Of a DNA stretch of 64,000 nt, positions 47,401 to 55,088 are shown one piece after another. Positions within the stretch are counted from its first letter, which is position 1; each line of letters opens with the position of its first letter. This DNA comes from Bifidobacterium apousia. GTDB lineage: Bacteria; Actinomycetota; Actinomycetes; Actinomycetales; Bifidobacteriaceae. A model generated the notes under the pieces. It made no database searches. It was not told where the DNA came from and was given only the letters and a program-made list of their open reading frames with translations. The stretch spans positions 62,001-126,000 of the forward strand of contig NZ_VMHK01000002.1 in the NCBI RefSeq assembly GCF_007559275.1. Direction: 5' to 3'. Position numbers and translations under genes: made by a program.

Positions 47401-48486
47401 GATTACGACATGCTTCTGCGGTTCATTGAGCAGACCGAGTCTTCAAGGATCCAGCACATAGCAAAGGTGCTCTATCACTGGAGAACTCTGCCCACCTCGA
47501 CCGCCTCCAGCAGTGGTGCCAAAGATTATGCATCCGAAGCAGGAGTACGTGCGCTTCGCTCGGCCATGGGACGCAGGGGAATTGACGCCGAGGTGGTATC
47601 CGCGGGCCCAAGTGGCATTTACGACGTCCACTATGGAATTGACAGCTCGGCCTTGGTGTCAGTGATTATTCCCACCAAGGATGGCTATGACAATATTGAG
47701 CGGTGCATGGATTCGCTGATCGGGAAGACCCAATACCCCAACTATGAGGTGCTCATTGCCGATAACGGCAGCAGGAACCCGGCCATGAAGAAGCTGTATG
47801 CCAGGTACAAGGAGCGCCTGGGCGACCGGTTCAGGGTGCTGGAACTGGATATTCCCTTCAACTTCTCCCGCATCAACAACCTGGCCGCCAGGGAGGCGAG
47901 AGGGGAGTACCTTCTCTTCCTGAACGACGACACCCAGGTCATCAGTCCGCTCTGGATGACGCGCATGGTCTCCTTCGCCCAGCTGCAGCGGGTGGGGGTT
48001 GTTGGCGCGAAGCTCTATTACCCCGTCAACACCATCCAACATGCCGGCATTGTTCTGGGGCTTGGAGGCGTGGCCGGGCATATCATGGTCGGTACGCCGC
48101 GGACCCACCTTGGCTATTTCGGCAGACTCATCGAGAACGTCAACTACTACGCCGTAACGGCGGCATGTTGTATGGTCAAGGCCAAGGATTTCCAAGCTGT
48201 GTCCGGTTTCGACGAGGATCTCGCGATTGCATACAACGACGTTGATTTGTGTGCGCGGATTCATGATCAGCTGGGCAAGGACAATGTCTGGGCCCATGAG
48301 GCTGAGCTCTACCATTTCGAATCGGTGACCCGGGGAAGCGATGCCAAGGACAAGCAGAAAAGGGCGAGGTTGGAAAGAGAGTCGGAGGTTTTCCGGCGTA
48401 AACACGTCGAGGCGGTTGAAAACGATCCCTACTACAATCCCAATCTCTCCAGAACTTCAGGTAACTTTTGGATCCGAGAGGACTGA
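44395..48486 (+). CDS. Giant multi-domain glycosyltransferase with internal duplication, 1363 aa
   Basis: Two consecutive modules of about 650 residues each contain a small beta domain followed by GT2 domains. Module 1 has a beta domain (about 15-100, GTVTVSGWAVDTY), GT2-A (about 178-410: ISIVIPVYNVDEQWLRKC, LCLADDHSSDGS, GFMDNDDELAP, YHWRTL) and a degenerate GT2 (about 432-640) whose DxD position reads FLDRKSPKR. Module 2 has a beta domain (about 655-765, ITVTGWAADLE), GT2-B (about 826-1060: ISILVPVYNVEPRWLRAC, LADDCSTDPR, VDNDDELSP) and GT2-C (about 1085-1330: VSVIIPTKDGYDNIERC, IADNGSRN, FLNDDTQV, with AYNDVDLCAR as the ED-type base). The ATG at 44395 follows GAGGAAGAAAAAGG and overlaps the previous gene by 14 bases. 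Probably a polymerising or multi-linkage rhamnan-type transferase. Confidence 0.88.
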   Translation: MIVHSATNYEISIEDLVRNPTAGTVTVSGWAVDTYRKIELGMRSKDKDVTVERQARPDITTTFELESSARPGFAAVVPADKKSFSLFFMINGAERPIQIDLSRLEQRLRKDRKRQRLKQIAYRLIRDSFSANVRALLKHLKRKVTKRQKFYDEWIRTHEVENPETAKRAIEGFAEKPLISIVIPVYNVDEQWLRKCVDSMRDQWYSNWELCLADDHSSDGSVRTLLKDISASDPRIHAVFREKNGGIAAATNSAIELAKGQYIGFMDNDDELAPNALYEVVVAINSDPTIDFIYTDEDKITEKGIRFDPFFKPDFSPHLLLSHNYITHFVTVSRALLQKVGGLNPAFDGSQDYDFVLRATEQAKKVHHIPQIMYHWRTLSSSVAGDPRSKMYAYKAGKSALEDALERRGIDGNVSMLDNLGTYKIDYHGETPSVAVVASGYSEEMLHELEARTDYPRVRFVPTGGKSCDEVSRGCDEDLLVFLDRKSPKRADWLTEMVNYIRDNKVGVVGGKIMDDQGRVANVGVTLRAMKAGRPFEMRGDWDQGIGYYFRDLLPRDMFAVTEDCMVTRRQDFERMRGFDESLPAGLQGIDYCARLQQEHGLTALWQPYSLFVDKTENLTEISRDDLDRYLAAHKDLVDPFASAFFPSLEPGHAPVEGSIDQILISSDSSAITVTGWAADLEAHEPALIDISPDENVRLEKMERVLRPDVNMAMAMPIDSELGFKVRIGLPNGLAAFRAERPALVFSGPSGQVSMALKVPHSRAMSRFEDLLRRAAAIRHPRRLARRISDRFLAPRRQKKAYRKLIARTEHYDRAVVESNIEGFAYKPLISILVPVYNVEPRWLRACVDSVRNQYYSNWELCLADDCSTDPRVAEVLKQLSTEDERIKVVFRTENGHISRATNSALDVATGEFIALVDNDDELSPQALFEVVKRLNAKPETDLVYSDEDKVDEQGHRFDPHFKPDYEPDLLLSTNYISHLGVYRRSIVNKIGGFRTGYEGSQDYDMLLRFIEQTESSRIQHIAKVLYHWRTLPTSTASSSGAKDYASEAGVRALRSAMGRRGIDAEVVSAGPSGIYDVHYGIDSSALVSVIIPTKDGYDNIERCMDSLIGKTQYPNYEVLIADNGSRNPAMKKLYARYKERLGDRFRVLELDIPFNFSRINNLAAREARGEYLLFLNDDTQVISPLWMTRMVSFAQLQRVGVVGAKLYYPVNTIQHAGIVLGLGGVAGHIMVGTPRTHLGYFGRLIENVNYYAVTAACCMVKAKDFQAVSGFDEDLAIAYNDVDLCARIHDQLGKDNVWAHEAELYHFESVTRGSDAKDKQKRARLERESEVFRRKHVEAVENDPYYNPNLSRTSGNFWIRED

Positions 48487-48498
48487 ACATCCAGCCGG

Positions 48499-49527
48499 CT
48501 AGGCCATATTCTTGATCCGGGCGTCATAGACCAGCTTTTCTAGATGCCTGACCCAGGTCGAGATGGTGCAACGGATTCTCTGGAAAAGCCCCATGCTCTG
48601 GAAGAGGGCATCGGCTCGCTTCCGGTCTAGACGCAGTTTCTGCTGGTTTTTCGGGTCTGACCCTGCTGCAGCGGTTTCCGACCGGAGTCCATCCCAAATA
48701 GAGTAGTAGCTACGCATAGGGGTGATCCCACTGTCCAGAGCTAGTTTGAAATTTGTCAGGCCTGCAGCGACGTTATCTCGGTAGAAGTTCATACTGCGGA
48801 GGGCATGCGTTACGGACGAGGGAGACTGCAGCCAGTAGTACAGAACCGTATCAATGTCTGCTACCTTAGACATTCGTCGGTATAGCGGGCCAGCCACCAT
48901 GATGTCCTGCGCATAGCGGCCGGGGGGGAAGCGGATGCCTTCCCACAGCCCAGCTTTGTAAAGTCTGCACCAATTGGCCTCGTTGAAATACCTGGCCTCA
49001 CCAGATTTGCCCGTCATGTCCATAAAGATCCGAAGACTCTTGCAGAAGTAGGTTTGATAGGCCTTGAGGGGGTTAGTGAAAACCTGGATGCTTCGGGGTG
49101 TGGCAGCACCGTGAGCAGCTTCATTGACAATAGATCCTATTTGGGAAGAGCCAAATTGCTGCCATCTGGCTTTGCTCATGTCGGCATCAGTAGATTTCAG
49201 GGCGTGGAGAAGTAGCTCGATGTTTCTCCTGTCAAGGACATCGTCGTTGTCAGCGAAAGCCAAATAGCGGCCCTTGCTGGCATCAAGACCTGCGTTTTGG
49301 GCTATGGAGATGCCTTGGTTTTCCTGGTGTATCACCTGGATGCGATGATCTCGGGCCGCGTATCGGTCACAAATGTCGCTGGATCCGTCTGTGGATCCAT
49401 CGTCCACGAGAATAATCTGCAGGTGTTGGTAGGTCTGCCCGCAGATGGAATCAAGGCAGTATGGCAAGTACTGGGCCGAGTTGTACACAGGGATGATGAT
49501 GGATACCAGGTCTTGGCTAACTGTCAT
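48499..49527 (-). CDS. Family 2 glycosyltransferase (EpsJ/WaaV-like), 342 aa
   Basis: A GT-A-fold glycosyltransferase at the end of the glycan locus. The N-terminal 110 residues carry all core motifs: VSIIIPVYNSAQYLPYCLDSI, IILVDDGSTDGSSDICDRYA, the stretch HQENQGISIAQNAGLDASKGRYLAF, and the metal-binding ADNDDVLD. The middle has a typical acceptor-side region with GRYAQDIMVAGPLYRRM, where an acidic residue may act as base. The C-terminal 100 residues are helical and basic. The ATG at 49527 has no strong ribosome-binding site. It converges on the giant transferase gene 12 bases away. Linkage and sugar unknown. Confidence 0.87.
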   Translation of the reverse strand: MTVSQDLVSIIIPVYNSAQYLPYCLDSICGQTYQHLQIILVDDGSTDGSSDICDRYAARDHRIQVIHQENQGISIAQNAGLDASKGRYLAFADNDDVLDRRNIELLLHALKSTDADMSKARWQQFGSSQIGSIVNEAAHGAATPRSIQVFTNPLKAYQTYFCKSLRIFMDMTGKSGEARYFNEANWCRLYKAGLWEGIRFPPGRYAQDIMVAGPLYRRMSKVADIDTVLYYWLQSPSSVTHALRSMNFYRDNVAAGLTNFKLALDSGITPMRSYYSIWDGLRSETAAAGSDPKNQQKLRLDRKRADALFQSMGLFQRIRCTISTWVRHLEKLVYDARIKNMA

Positions 49528-49851
49528 AGCAGCCAGTCTAGTGGAGCCTTCTCATGATCTTGCACTGTGCGGAGAACCGACCGGTATTTAATGCTTGTAA
49601 GCTTCCTCCTTCTCCATACCGATTTGTCTCTGTTTTACAGCGGCTACGGCAAATCGTAGATGGATGGTTTCTAATGGGATGTGAAGCAAATGGTTTTTGT
49701 TCAGCATCCTTGCCGTGGTTCAGTCCGGCTAACGGTATATTATAGAAACATTGTTTGGTGGTTCCGGCGTTACATACAAGCCGGTCCGCCGGCTTTAAAC
49801 ACCCTCCTGTCACGGAAGGTCCGTGACCTGTAAGTCCAAAGGAGGTGGGTG
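49528..49851. other. Divergent region and rpsF leader
   Basis: This stretch of about 320 bases separates the last glycan gene from rpsF. It holds an AT-rich TATATTATAGA near 49737, possibly part of the rpsF promoter, and the leader hairpin listed separately. No gene is supported. Confidence 0.45.
49809..49827 (+). promoter_or_regulatory. Hairpin in the rpsF leader, possible S6:S18 autoregulatory site
   Basis: GTCACGGA (49809-49816) and TCCGTGAC (49820-49827) form a perfect 8-bp stem with loop AGG, 13 bases before the AAAGGAGG of rpsF. In other bacteria the S6:S18 complex binds a structured rpsF leader containing a CCG element; a CCG is present in the 3' arm. The family match is tentative. 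Confidence 0.4.
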
Positions 49852-50148
49852 ATGTCTGCGCACAAGTATGAATTGATGTTCATTGCCGATCCGGCCATGG
49901 ATGAGCGCTCGCTGAAGAAGCTGACCGACCAGTATCTCGAGGTGGTCACCAAGGAAGGCGGCTCCGTCGACAACATCGATGTCTGGGGTCGTCGCAAGCT
50001 GGCCTACGAGATCGACAAGCACAAGGAAGGCAACTACGTGGTGGTCGAGTACACCTGCGAGCCCTCCGCCAGCGCTGAGCTCGATCGTGTGCTCAACCTG
50101 AACGAGTCCGTCATCCGCACCAAGATTCTTCGCAAGGATGACAAGTAA
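49852..50148 (+). CDS. rpsF: 30S ribosomal protein S6, 98 aa
   Basis: A component of the small ribosomal subunit platform, binding 16S rRNA together with S18. YELMFIADPAMDE at the start, VDVWGRRKLAYEI in the middle (here IDVWGRRKLAYEID, a near-universal S6 motif) and the C-terminal VLNLNESVIRTKILR identify it. Length is normal. The ATG at 49852 has AAAGGAGG six bases upstream; the GTG one codon earlier is less well spaced. First gene of rpsF-ssb-rpsR-rplI, the standard bacterial order. Confidence 0.97.
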   Translation: MSAHKYELMFIADPAMDERSLKKLTDQYLEVVTKEGGSVDNIDVWGRRKLAYEIDKHKEGNYVVVEYTCEPSASAELDRVLNLNESVIRTKILRKDDK

Positions 50149-50272
50149 GCAAACAGCAAAAGGACATAGAAGCGTCGGCTGACGTCCGGCCCTCGCGTCG
50201 AAAGTCCAAGGGTGCGGGATTCGCCCCCAGGAGGCCCATTCCCAAGTCCTCACTCCGAGGAAAGGTCGTGAC

Positions 50273-50890
50273 ATGGCGGGAGATACATACATCACCGTGG
50301 TGGGCAATCTCACTGCGGATCCGGAGGTGCGTACGACCTCCAACGGAGGCACGGTGGCCAACCTGACCATCGCGTCCACGCCCAGACAGTTCAATAGGAA
50401 CTCGGGGCAATGGGAGGATGGCGACTCGCTCTTCATGCGTTGCTCGGCTTGGGATTCCACCTACAGTCCCATGGCTTCCAACATTCAGGCCAGTCTGACT
50501 AAGGGCATGAGGGTAATCGCCCAAGGTCGTCTAGTGCAGCGCTCCTATCAGGATCGTGAGGGCAACAACCGCACGGTTGTGGAGCTGCGTCTGGATGAGA
50601 TCGGACCTGCACTGACACGGAACACCGCTCAGGTCACCAGGAACGCCAACACCGGTGGCGGAGGATCTCGCGGCGGTTTCGCCGGCTCCAACAACGGCGG
50701 CTACCAGGGTGGGGCATCCTACCAGGGTGGCGCCGGCGCGGCATCGGCCCCTATGGGTCGTCAGCAGCCAGCGCAGAGCCAGCAGGCCCCGGCCCAGGAT
50801 CCTTGGTCATCGACCGGATCCGGCGATTCCTTCGGATCCTTTGGGTCCACCGGCGAGTTCGGTGGTTCTGGAGACGATCCCGAATTCTGA
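50273..50890 (+). CDS. ssb: Single-stranded DNA-binding protein, 205 aa
   Basis: Binds single-stranded DNA in replication and repair. The OB-fold (about 1-110) shows ITVVGNLTADPEVR, FMRCSAWDS, ASLTKGMRVIAQGRLVQRSYQDREGNNRTVVELRLDEIGPAL. A Gly/Gln/Ala-rich linker follows, ending in the acidic tip GDDPEF, the partner-protein binding tail (usually DDIPF). The ATG at 50273 follows GAGGAAAGGTCGTGAC. It lies between rpsF and rpsR as in many bacteria. Confidence 0.97.
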   Translation: MAGDTYITVVGNLTADPEVRTTSNGGTVANLTIASTPRQFNRNSGQWEDGDSLFMRCSAWDSTYSPMASNIQASLTKGMRVIAQGRLVQRSYQDREGNNRTVVELRLDEIGPALTRNTAQVTRNANTGGGGSRGGFAGSNNGGYQGGASYQGGAGAASAPMGRQQPAQSQQAPAQDPWSSTGSGDSFGSFGSTGEFGGSGDDPEF

Positions 50891-50926
50891 AGTTTCATAG
50901 CGTCATCATTTATTTAAGGAGTACCA

Positions 50927-51175
50927 ATGTCACGTAAAAGGCCGCAACCGCCGGTCAAGCCCTTCAAGAAGAAGCCGAATCCTCTGAGGGCTGCCAAGAT
51001 TCATACCATTGATTACAAGGACGTGGCTCTGCTGCGCAAGTTCATCTCGGACCGGGGCAAGATCCGTTCCCGCCGCATCACCGGTGTTACCGTCCAGGAG
51101 CAGCGCGAGATCTCCAAGGCTATCAAGAACGCCCGCGAGATGGCCCTGCTGCCCTACGCCACCAACGGTCGCTGA
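50927..51175 (+). CDS. rpsR: 30S ribosomal protein S18, 82 aa
   Basis: Partner of S6 on the small-subunit platform. The core [50 protein letters not shown] is the S18 signature. The N-terminus is basic and proline-rich, typical of actinobacteria. No zinc CxxC motif is present, so this is a Zn-independent form. The ATG at 50927 has AAGGAG five bases upstream. It lies 36 bases after ssb and 14 before rplI. Confidence 0.97.
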   Translation: MSRKRPQPPVKPFKKKPNPLRAAKIHTIDYKDVALLRKFISDRGKIRSRRITGVTVQEQREISKAIKNAREMALLPYATNGR

Positions 51176-51189
51176 GGGAGGTCCGGATT

Positions 51190-51639
51190 ATGGCAAAGGA
51201 AACCAAGGTAATTCTGACCGATACCGTGACCGATCTGGGTCATAAGGGCGACGTTGTCGGGGTCAAGCCCGGCTATGCGCGCAACTTCCTGATCCCCCAG
51301 GGACTGGCTTTCGCCTGGTCCAAGGGCGCAGCTGCACAGATCGAGTCCCTGCAGCGGGCACGCCGTGCCAAGTCCATGGCCACCCGTGAGGATGCCGTGG
51401 CAGCCAAGACCGCCATCGATGGCCAGACCGTCGAGATCGCAGCCAAGGTGTCTGATTCAGGCAAGCTCTTCGGCGGCATCTCCAATGATGCCATCGCCCA
51501 GGCTCTTCGCCCCTTGGCCGATGTGGATCCCCGAGCCATTTCGGTGGAGACCATCAAGACCACTGGCGAGTTCCCGGCCACTGTGGCCCTGCACCCCGAG
51601 ATCTCGGCCGCTTTCACGGTCAAGGTCGTCGCCGAGTAG
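51190..51639 (+). CDS. rplI: 50S ribosomal protein L9, 149 aa
   Basis: A large-subunit protein with two RNA-binding domains linked by a long helix. The N-terminal domain has [35 protein letters not shown] (the L9 signature). The helix spans about 45-75, and the C-terminal domain ends with [18 protein letters not shown]. The ATG at 51190 follows GGGAGGTCCGGATT. Last gene of the operon, followed by a strong hairpin. Confidence 0.97.
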   Translation: MAKETKVILTDTVTDLGHKGDVVGVKPGYARNFLIPQGLAFAWSKGAAAQIESLQRARRAKSMATREDAVAAKTAIDGQTVEIAAKVSDSGKLFGGISNDAIAQALRPLADVDPRAISVETIKTTGEFPATVALHPEISAAFTVKVVAE

Positions 51640-51697
51640 TAAATCTGATCTACTATCCCATAACGATTCTTTTTGCAATAGGGATCTGGGCTTAAGC

Positions 51698-51740
51698 AGG
51701 AGGCCTTCCCGCAGCAGATATATGCGCGGGAAGGCCTCCT
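51698..51740. terminator. Strong bidirectional terminator after rplI
   Basis: AGGAGGCCTTCCCGC (51698-51712) pairs with GCGGGAAGGCCTCCT (51726-51740), a perfect 15-bp stem with a 13-base loop. It lies between rplI and the opposing tautomerase gene. Confidence 0.85.
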
Positions 51741-51764
51741 TATGTGTTACGGCGGTTCGTTCGC

Positions 51765-52112
51765 CTAGAAATTGCCGCCATTCCAGCCCCAGTCGGTGGT
51801 GGCCGTATAGCGGATGTAGGTGCGGTTCTTGGGGATGGACAGCTCAGATTCCAGCGTGTCCATGATGGTCTTGGTCAAGCTTTCCCAGGCGGACTTGGGT
51901 ACGTCGCTGCCGAAGACGTTGACCTCGACATAGGCTGCAGGCTTGCTGTCGTCACCGCCGAAATAGATGGGCATGTCCGACTCGAAGGGGCACATGAGCC
52001 AGCCCTCGGACTTGCCAGGGACAGCGGTGATGGCCTTGCCGTAGGCGGTCTTGATCCGTTCGCGCTGTTCTGCAGTGATGGGTGTGCTTACATGGGTGTG
52101 GATGACGGGCAT
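51765..52112 (-). CDS. MIF-like tautomerase family protein, 115 aa
   Basis: A small protein of the tautomerase superfamily that resembles macrophage migration inhibitory factor. Pro2 follows the start Met (MPVIHTHVST), as needed for the catalytic amino-terminal proline. The length (115) matches MIF, and the end YIRYTATTDWGWNGGNF parallels the MIF C-terminus (VGWN...F). In between are KTAYGKAITAVPGKSEGWLMCPFESD and YVEVNVFG. Phenylpyruvate/dopachrome-type tautomerase activity is expected from the family; an effect on a host is speculation. The ATG at 52112 follows AAAGGAAGCACC. It stands alone after the rplI terminator. Confidence 0.82.
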   Translation of the reverse strand: MPVIHTHVSTPITAEQRERIKTAYGKAITAVPGKSEGWLMCPFESDMPIYFGGDDSKPAAYVEVNVFGSDVPKSAWESLTKTIMDTLESELSIPKNRTYIRYTATTDWGWNGGNF

Positions 52113-52220
52113 GGTGCTTCCTTTCCGGTCCGTCCGGCATGACCAATCAGAATGATTCGGTTCGTCTGGCGGATGGCTGACTATTCCCGTCCCATAGTAG
52201 CCTCGACCGGGCCGGCTGGC

Positions 52221-52745
52221 TTAGCGCCAGCCGAAGGGACGATGACTCAGGGACCAGGCCCCCAGACGGTGAGCCACAGAACGGGGGTCGACCGGCTTGC
52301 CGGGGGCGGGAGCATCCAGCAGCCACTTGCGGATCAGGAAGTTCCAGATAGCCACCACCACGGTGGCTGTGATCTTGGCGATGTTGGCGTAGAGCAGGTA
52401 ACGGGCGTGCATGGTGGTGATGGCGTCCGGCGGCAGCATGGCAGTGCCCATCCACAGGATCACCTCATTGATCCCCAGGCCGATCACCGAGGAGACCAGA
52501 AAGACCGCCATCTCCATCCACCGGGCCATGTCCTCCCTATGCTTGAAGACGTAACGCATGCTGGCCAGATAGTTGAAGACCAGGGAGATCAGGAAGGAGA
52601 TGGCCCCAGCTAGGACATTGTTCAGGTGCGGCCCCATGATTAGCAGATTCATGATGCCGATGTCAATCAGGAAGGCGATGACGCCCACGATGCCGAACTT
52701 GAGCAGCTGTCCGATTAATCTACGCACGATAGCCCATTCAATCAT
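52221..52745 (-). CDS. GtrA family membrane protein, 174 aa
   Basis: A small protein with four membrane helices of the GtrA type, thought to help move lipid-linked sugars for polysaccharide modification. LLKFGIVGVIAFLIDIGIMNLLIM in helix 1 is the family motif; FLISLVFNYLASMRYVFKHRED follows in helix 2 with the typical NYxxSxxYVF pattern, then two more hydrophobic segments and NFLIRKWLL. The start is uncertain: ATG 52745 has AGGA too close, TTG 52787 has AAGG and GTG 52727 is also in frame. It follows an MFS gene on the same strand by less than 70 bases. A link to the glycan locus 3 kb away is possible. Confidence 0.8.
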   Translation of the reverse strand: MIEWAIVRRLIGQLLKFGIVGVIAFLIDIGIMNLLIMGPHLNNVLAGAISFLISLVFNYLASMRYVFKHREDMARWMEMAVFLVSSVIGLGINEVILWMGTAMLPPDAITTMHARYLLYANIAKITATVVVAIWNFLIRKWLLDAPAPGKPVDPRSVAHRLGAWSLSHRPFGWR

Positions 52746-52805
52746 TCCTGCTGTGCTCGCGGGGTAGCGGGAGCCGCTTGTGCGCAAAAGCCTTACGTTG
52801 CGCCC

Positions 52806-54143
52806 TCAGGCGGGCAGTTCGGTCAGAATGGGTTCCTCGGTGCTGTTTCGGATTTGACGGAACCCTACAAAGGCGATGGCCAGCGAGGTCAGAGCCAGAG
52901 CAGTGACCACCCCGAACCCGCCTTGGGATCCGTAACGGTCGATGAACTGCCCGGCCACAGCCGAACCCGCTGAGGACCCGATCGAATTCATGGCGCTCAG
53001 CCAAGCCATGCCTTCGGTGAAGCGGATGGGCGGCACCAGGTGGAGCATGAGCTGGTTGCCGTTGATCCAGGTGGGTGCCTGGCAGACGCCGATGATCAGG
53101 TAGATGATCATGATGGTCCACAGATTCCTGGCGAACATGAAGGTTCCGATGCCCAGGTTGACTACCAGCAGGCAGAAGTAGAAACGCTTCCAGAGGGGGA
53201 TGGTCCAGTTCTTGGCCCCGTAAAGCAGGGCACCGACCAGGGAACTGAAGGAGAAGCAGGCGAAGACGAATCCGGTCATCTGCTTCATCCCCTGTTCGGT
53301 GGCGAAGGCGATGATAGAGATGGATGCGGCGCTCTGGAAGGCTCCCAGGCCGAACCAAGTGGCGCAGACGGCAATCATGCCGGCGCTCCAGAAGGCCCCG
53401 CTGCGGCTGTTCCCACCCTCCTGGTCCCGCAGACGAGCCACCTGTTGAGCCTGATGCTCCCGGTACTCCTTGCGGGTGATGCCCTGGGCGCGGGACATGT
53501 CCGTCTGCGAGGGCGGCTCGGTCTCTCGGCAGGATAGGAACATAAAGGCCCCGACCAGCACACAGATCCCGGTAAAGGAGAAGGCCAATACGCCTGAAAT
53601 GACCGCCAGGATGGAGGCCAGCGGGTTGCCGATCACCCACATGGCCTCGTCGAAGACCCCTGACAGGGACAGGGCCTGGTTGGTGGCTCGGTGGTCGCCG
53701 CGCAGCAGATGCGTCCACCGACTACGGCTCATGGCTCCCCAGGGCGGAATGGCCGCCATGAACGGGGTGACCAGGTAGAGCACCCAGGTGGGGGCGTGGG
53801 CGGTGATGGCTGTGATCAGGACCGTGGCTGCGACGATCCAGACCAGAACCGTGGGGATGGAGACCTGTCGCTGGCCGAACTTGTCGACCATCTTGCCCAG
53901 CATGGGGCTGACCAGGGCCAGGGCCACGGCCTGGATGGCGGTCAGGGCTCCGGCCAAGGAGTAGCTGCCGTAGTAGTGCTGCACCGAGATGGTGATGGTC
54001 ATGCCCACCATGGGGAAGGGCATGGAGGCGATAACCGACCCCACTGCGAACCGTGCCGTGTGAGGCAGTCGCAGGAGCGCCGAGTATCCCCCGAAGACCC
54101 TGTGACCGGCTTCGACCAGAGCCGCTTTCAATTGCCGTGGCAT
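52806..54143 (-). CDS. MFS transporter, 445 aa
   Basis: A polytopic membrane transporter with about 12 hydrophobic segments in two halves joined by a charged loop (about 205-240, including RKEYREHQAQQVARLRDQ). The MFS loop motif GKMVDKFGQRQVSIPTV is present after helix 2. Other features are PPWGAMSRSRWTHLLRG and GVFDEAMWVIGNPLASILAVISG, seen in a group of actinobacterial MFS exporters. The ATG at 54143 follows GAGGTGAACAACCC. GtrA lies directly downstream on the same strand. Substrate unknown; export of a small molecule is the more likely direction by resemblance. Confidence 0.82.
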   Translation of the reverse strand: MPRQLKAALVEAGHRVFGGYSALLRLPHTARFAVGSVIASMPFPMVGMTITISVQHYYGSYSLAGALTAIQAVALALVSPMLGKMVDKFGQRQVSIPTVLVWIVAATVLITAITAHAPTWVLYLVTPFMAAIPPWGAMSRSRWTHLLRGDHRATNQALSLSGVFDEAMWVIGNPLASILAVISGVLAFSFTGICVLVGAFMFLSCRETEPPSQTDMSRAQGITRKEYREHQAQQVARLRDQEGGNSRSGAFWSAGMIAVCATWFGLGAFQSAASISIIAFATEQGMKQMTGFVFACFSFSSLVGALLYGAKNWTIPLWKRFYFCLLVVNLGIGTFMFARNLWTIMIIYLIIGVCQAPTWINGNQLMLHLVPPIRFTEGMAWLSAMNSIGSSAGSAVAGQFIDRYGSQGGFGVVTALALTSLAIAFVGFRQIRNSTEEPILTELPA

Positions 54144-54356
54144 GGGTTGTTCACCTCACATTCCTTAAGTGTTTTCGCAGTCCCGAAGCATGTTTTCTCC
54201 AGAACCTTCCAGATGCATGAAAGGGATATAGGGCTGCTGGGGGACTGCTACAGTGGTAACCATATCGGCGCCTGATGGGCGCCATTGGGATACTGATAAT
54301 TCTACCCCCCGCCATGGTCTCTAATCGGGTCTGCCGGGGAGCTTGGGAGGTGGGTC

Positions 54357-55013
54357 GTGCCTGCGACGACCATTCATTTCGTCCGTCATGGCCAGGTTGA
54401 TAATCCCGATCATATTCTCTATGAGCGATTGCCGGGATTCCATTTGTCCGACAGAGGCAGGGCCATGGTCGAGGCGACGGCCCATTTTATGGCCGAGGCT
54501 CCTGGCATGCGCGATCTGGAAGCCGTTTACTCCTCTCCGCTGGACAGGACCAGGGAGACCACAGCCATCCTGCTTGAGCAGATCAACCCAGCTCGTGTCC
54601 AGCACGGTTTGAAACCATTGGAGCCTGTCTATGACCGTCGTCTGATCGAGGCCGGCAACGAATTCCGCGGCAAGCGTATCGGACGCGGGCAGGGGGCCCT
54701 CTGGCGGCCCTCCAACCTGCGGCTGATCCTGGACCTGCGCCGACCCAGCTGGGGGGAGTCCTATCGGCAGATCGCCCGGCGAGTGGGGGATTTCGTCCGG
54801 CAGGTGGTCCGTAGCCATCCTGATGCGCAGATCCTGGCCGTCTCGCATGAGTCGCCCATCTGGTCGTACCGTCATCTCTTGGAGACCGGCCACCCCGAGC
54901 ACAACATGTTCCTTCGAGCCACCGCTCTGGCCTCGGTGACCTCCATCACCCTGGATTGTGACACCGGCAAAGTGCTGGGAATCACCTACGCGGACCCGGC
55001 GGCAGGCGTGTGA
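54357..55013 (+). CDS. Histidine phosphatase superfamily protein (phosphoglycerate mutase-like), 218 aa
   Basis: A cytosolic phosphohydrolase with the catalytic RHG box in IHFVRHGQVDNPDHILYERLPG at the N-terminus. The second conserved Arg lies in YSSPLDRTRETT, an acidic residue in IEAGNEFRGK, and the second catalytic His in ILAVSHESPIWSYRH. The length fits small broad-specificity phosphatases rather than glycolytic mutase. The GTG at 54357 has GGGAGG six bases upstream. The following gene of unknown function starts 75 bases later in the same direction. Substrate unknown. Confidence 0.87.
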   Translation: MPATTIHFVRHGQVDNPDHILYERLPGFHLSDRGRAMVEATAHFMAEAPGMRDLEAVYSSPLDRTRETTAILLEQINPARVQHGLKPLEPVYDRRLIEAGNEFRGKRIGRGQGALWRPSNLRLILDLRRPSWGESYRQIARRVGDFVRQVVRSHPDAQILAVSHESPIWSYRHLLETGHPEHNMFLRATALASVTSITLDCDTGKVLGITYADPAAGV

Positions 55014-55088
55014 AGACTGCTTGCACGGCCTAGGATGGCTGAGGATACTGTCGTGGATGACTGTCCGAGAACCCGATGAAGGAGCGTG

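Noticed and set aside
48920-48927. Run of seven G in the GT2 gene
   Set aside because: Too short to suggest slippage, and the reading frame is intact.
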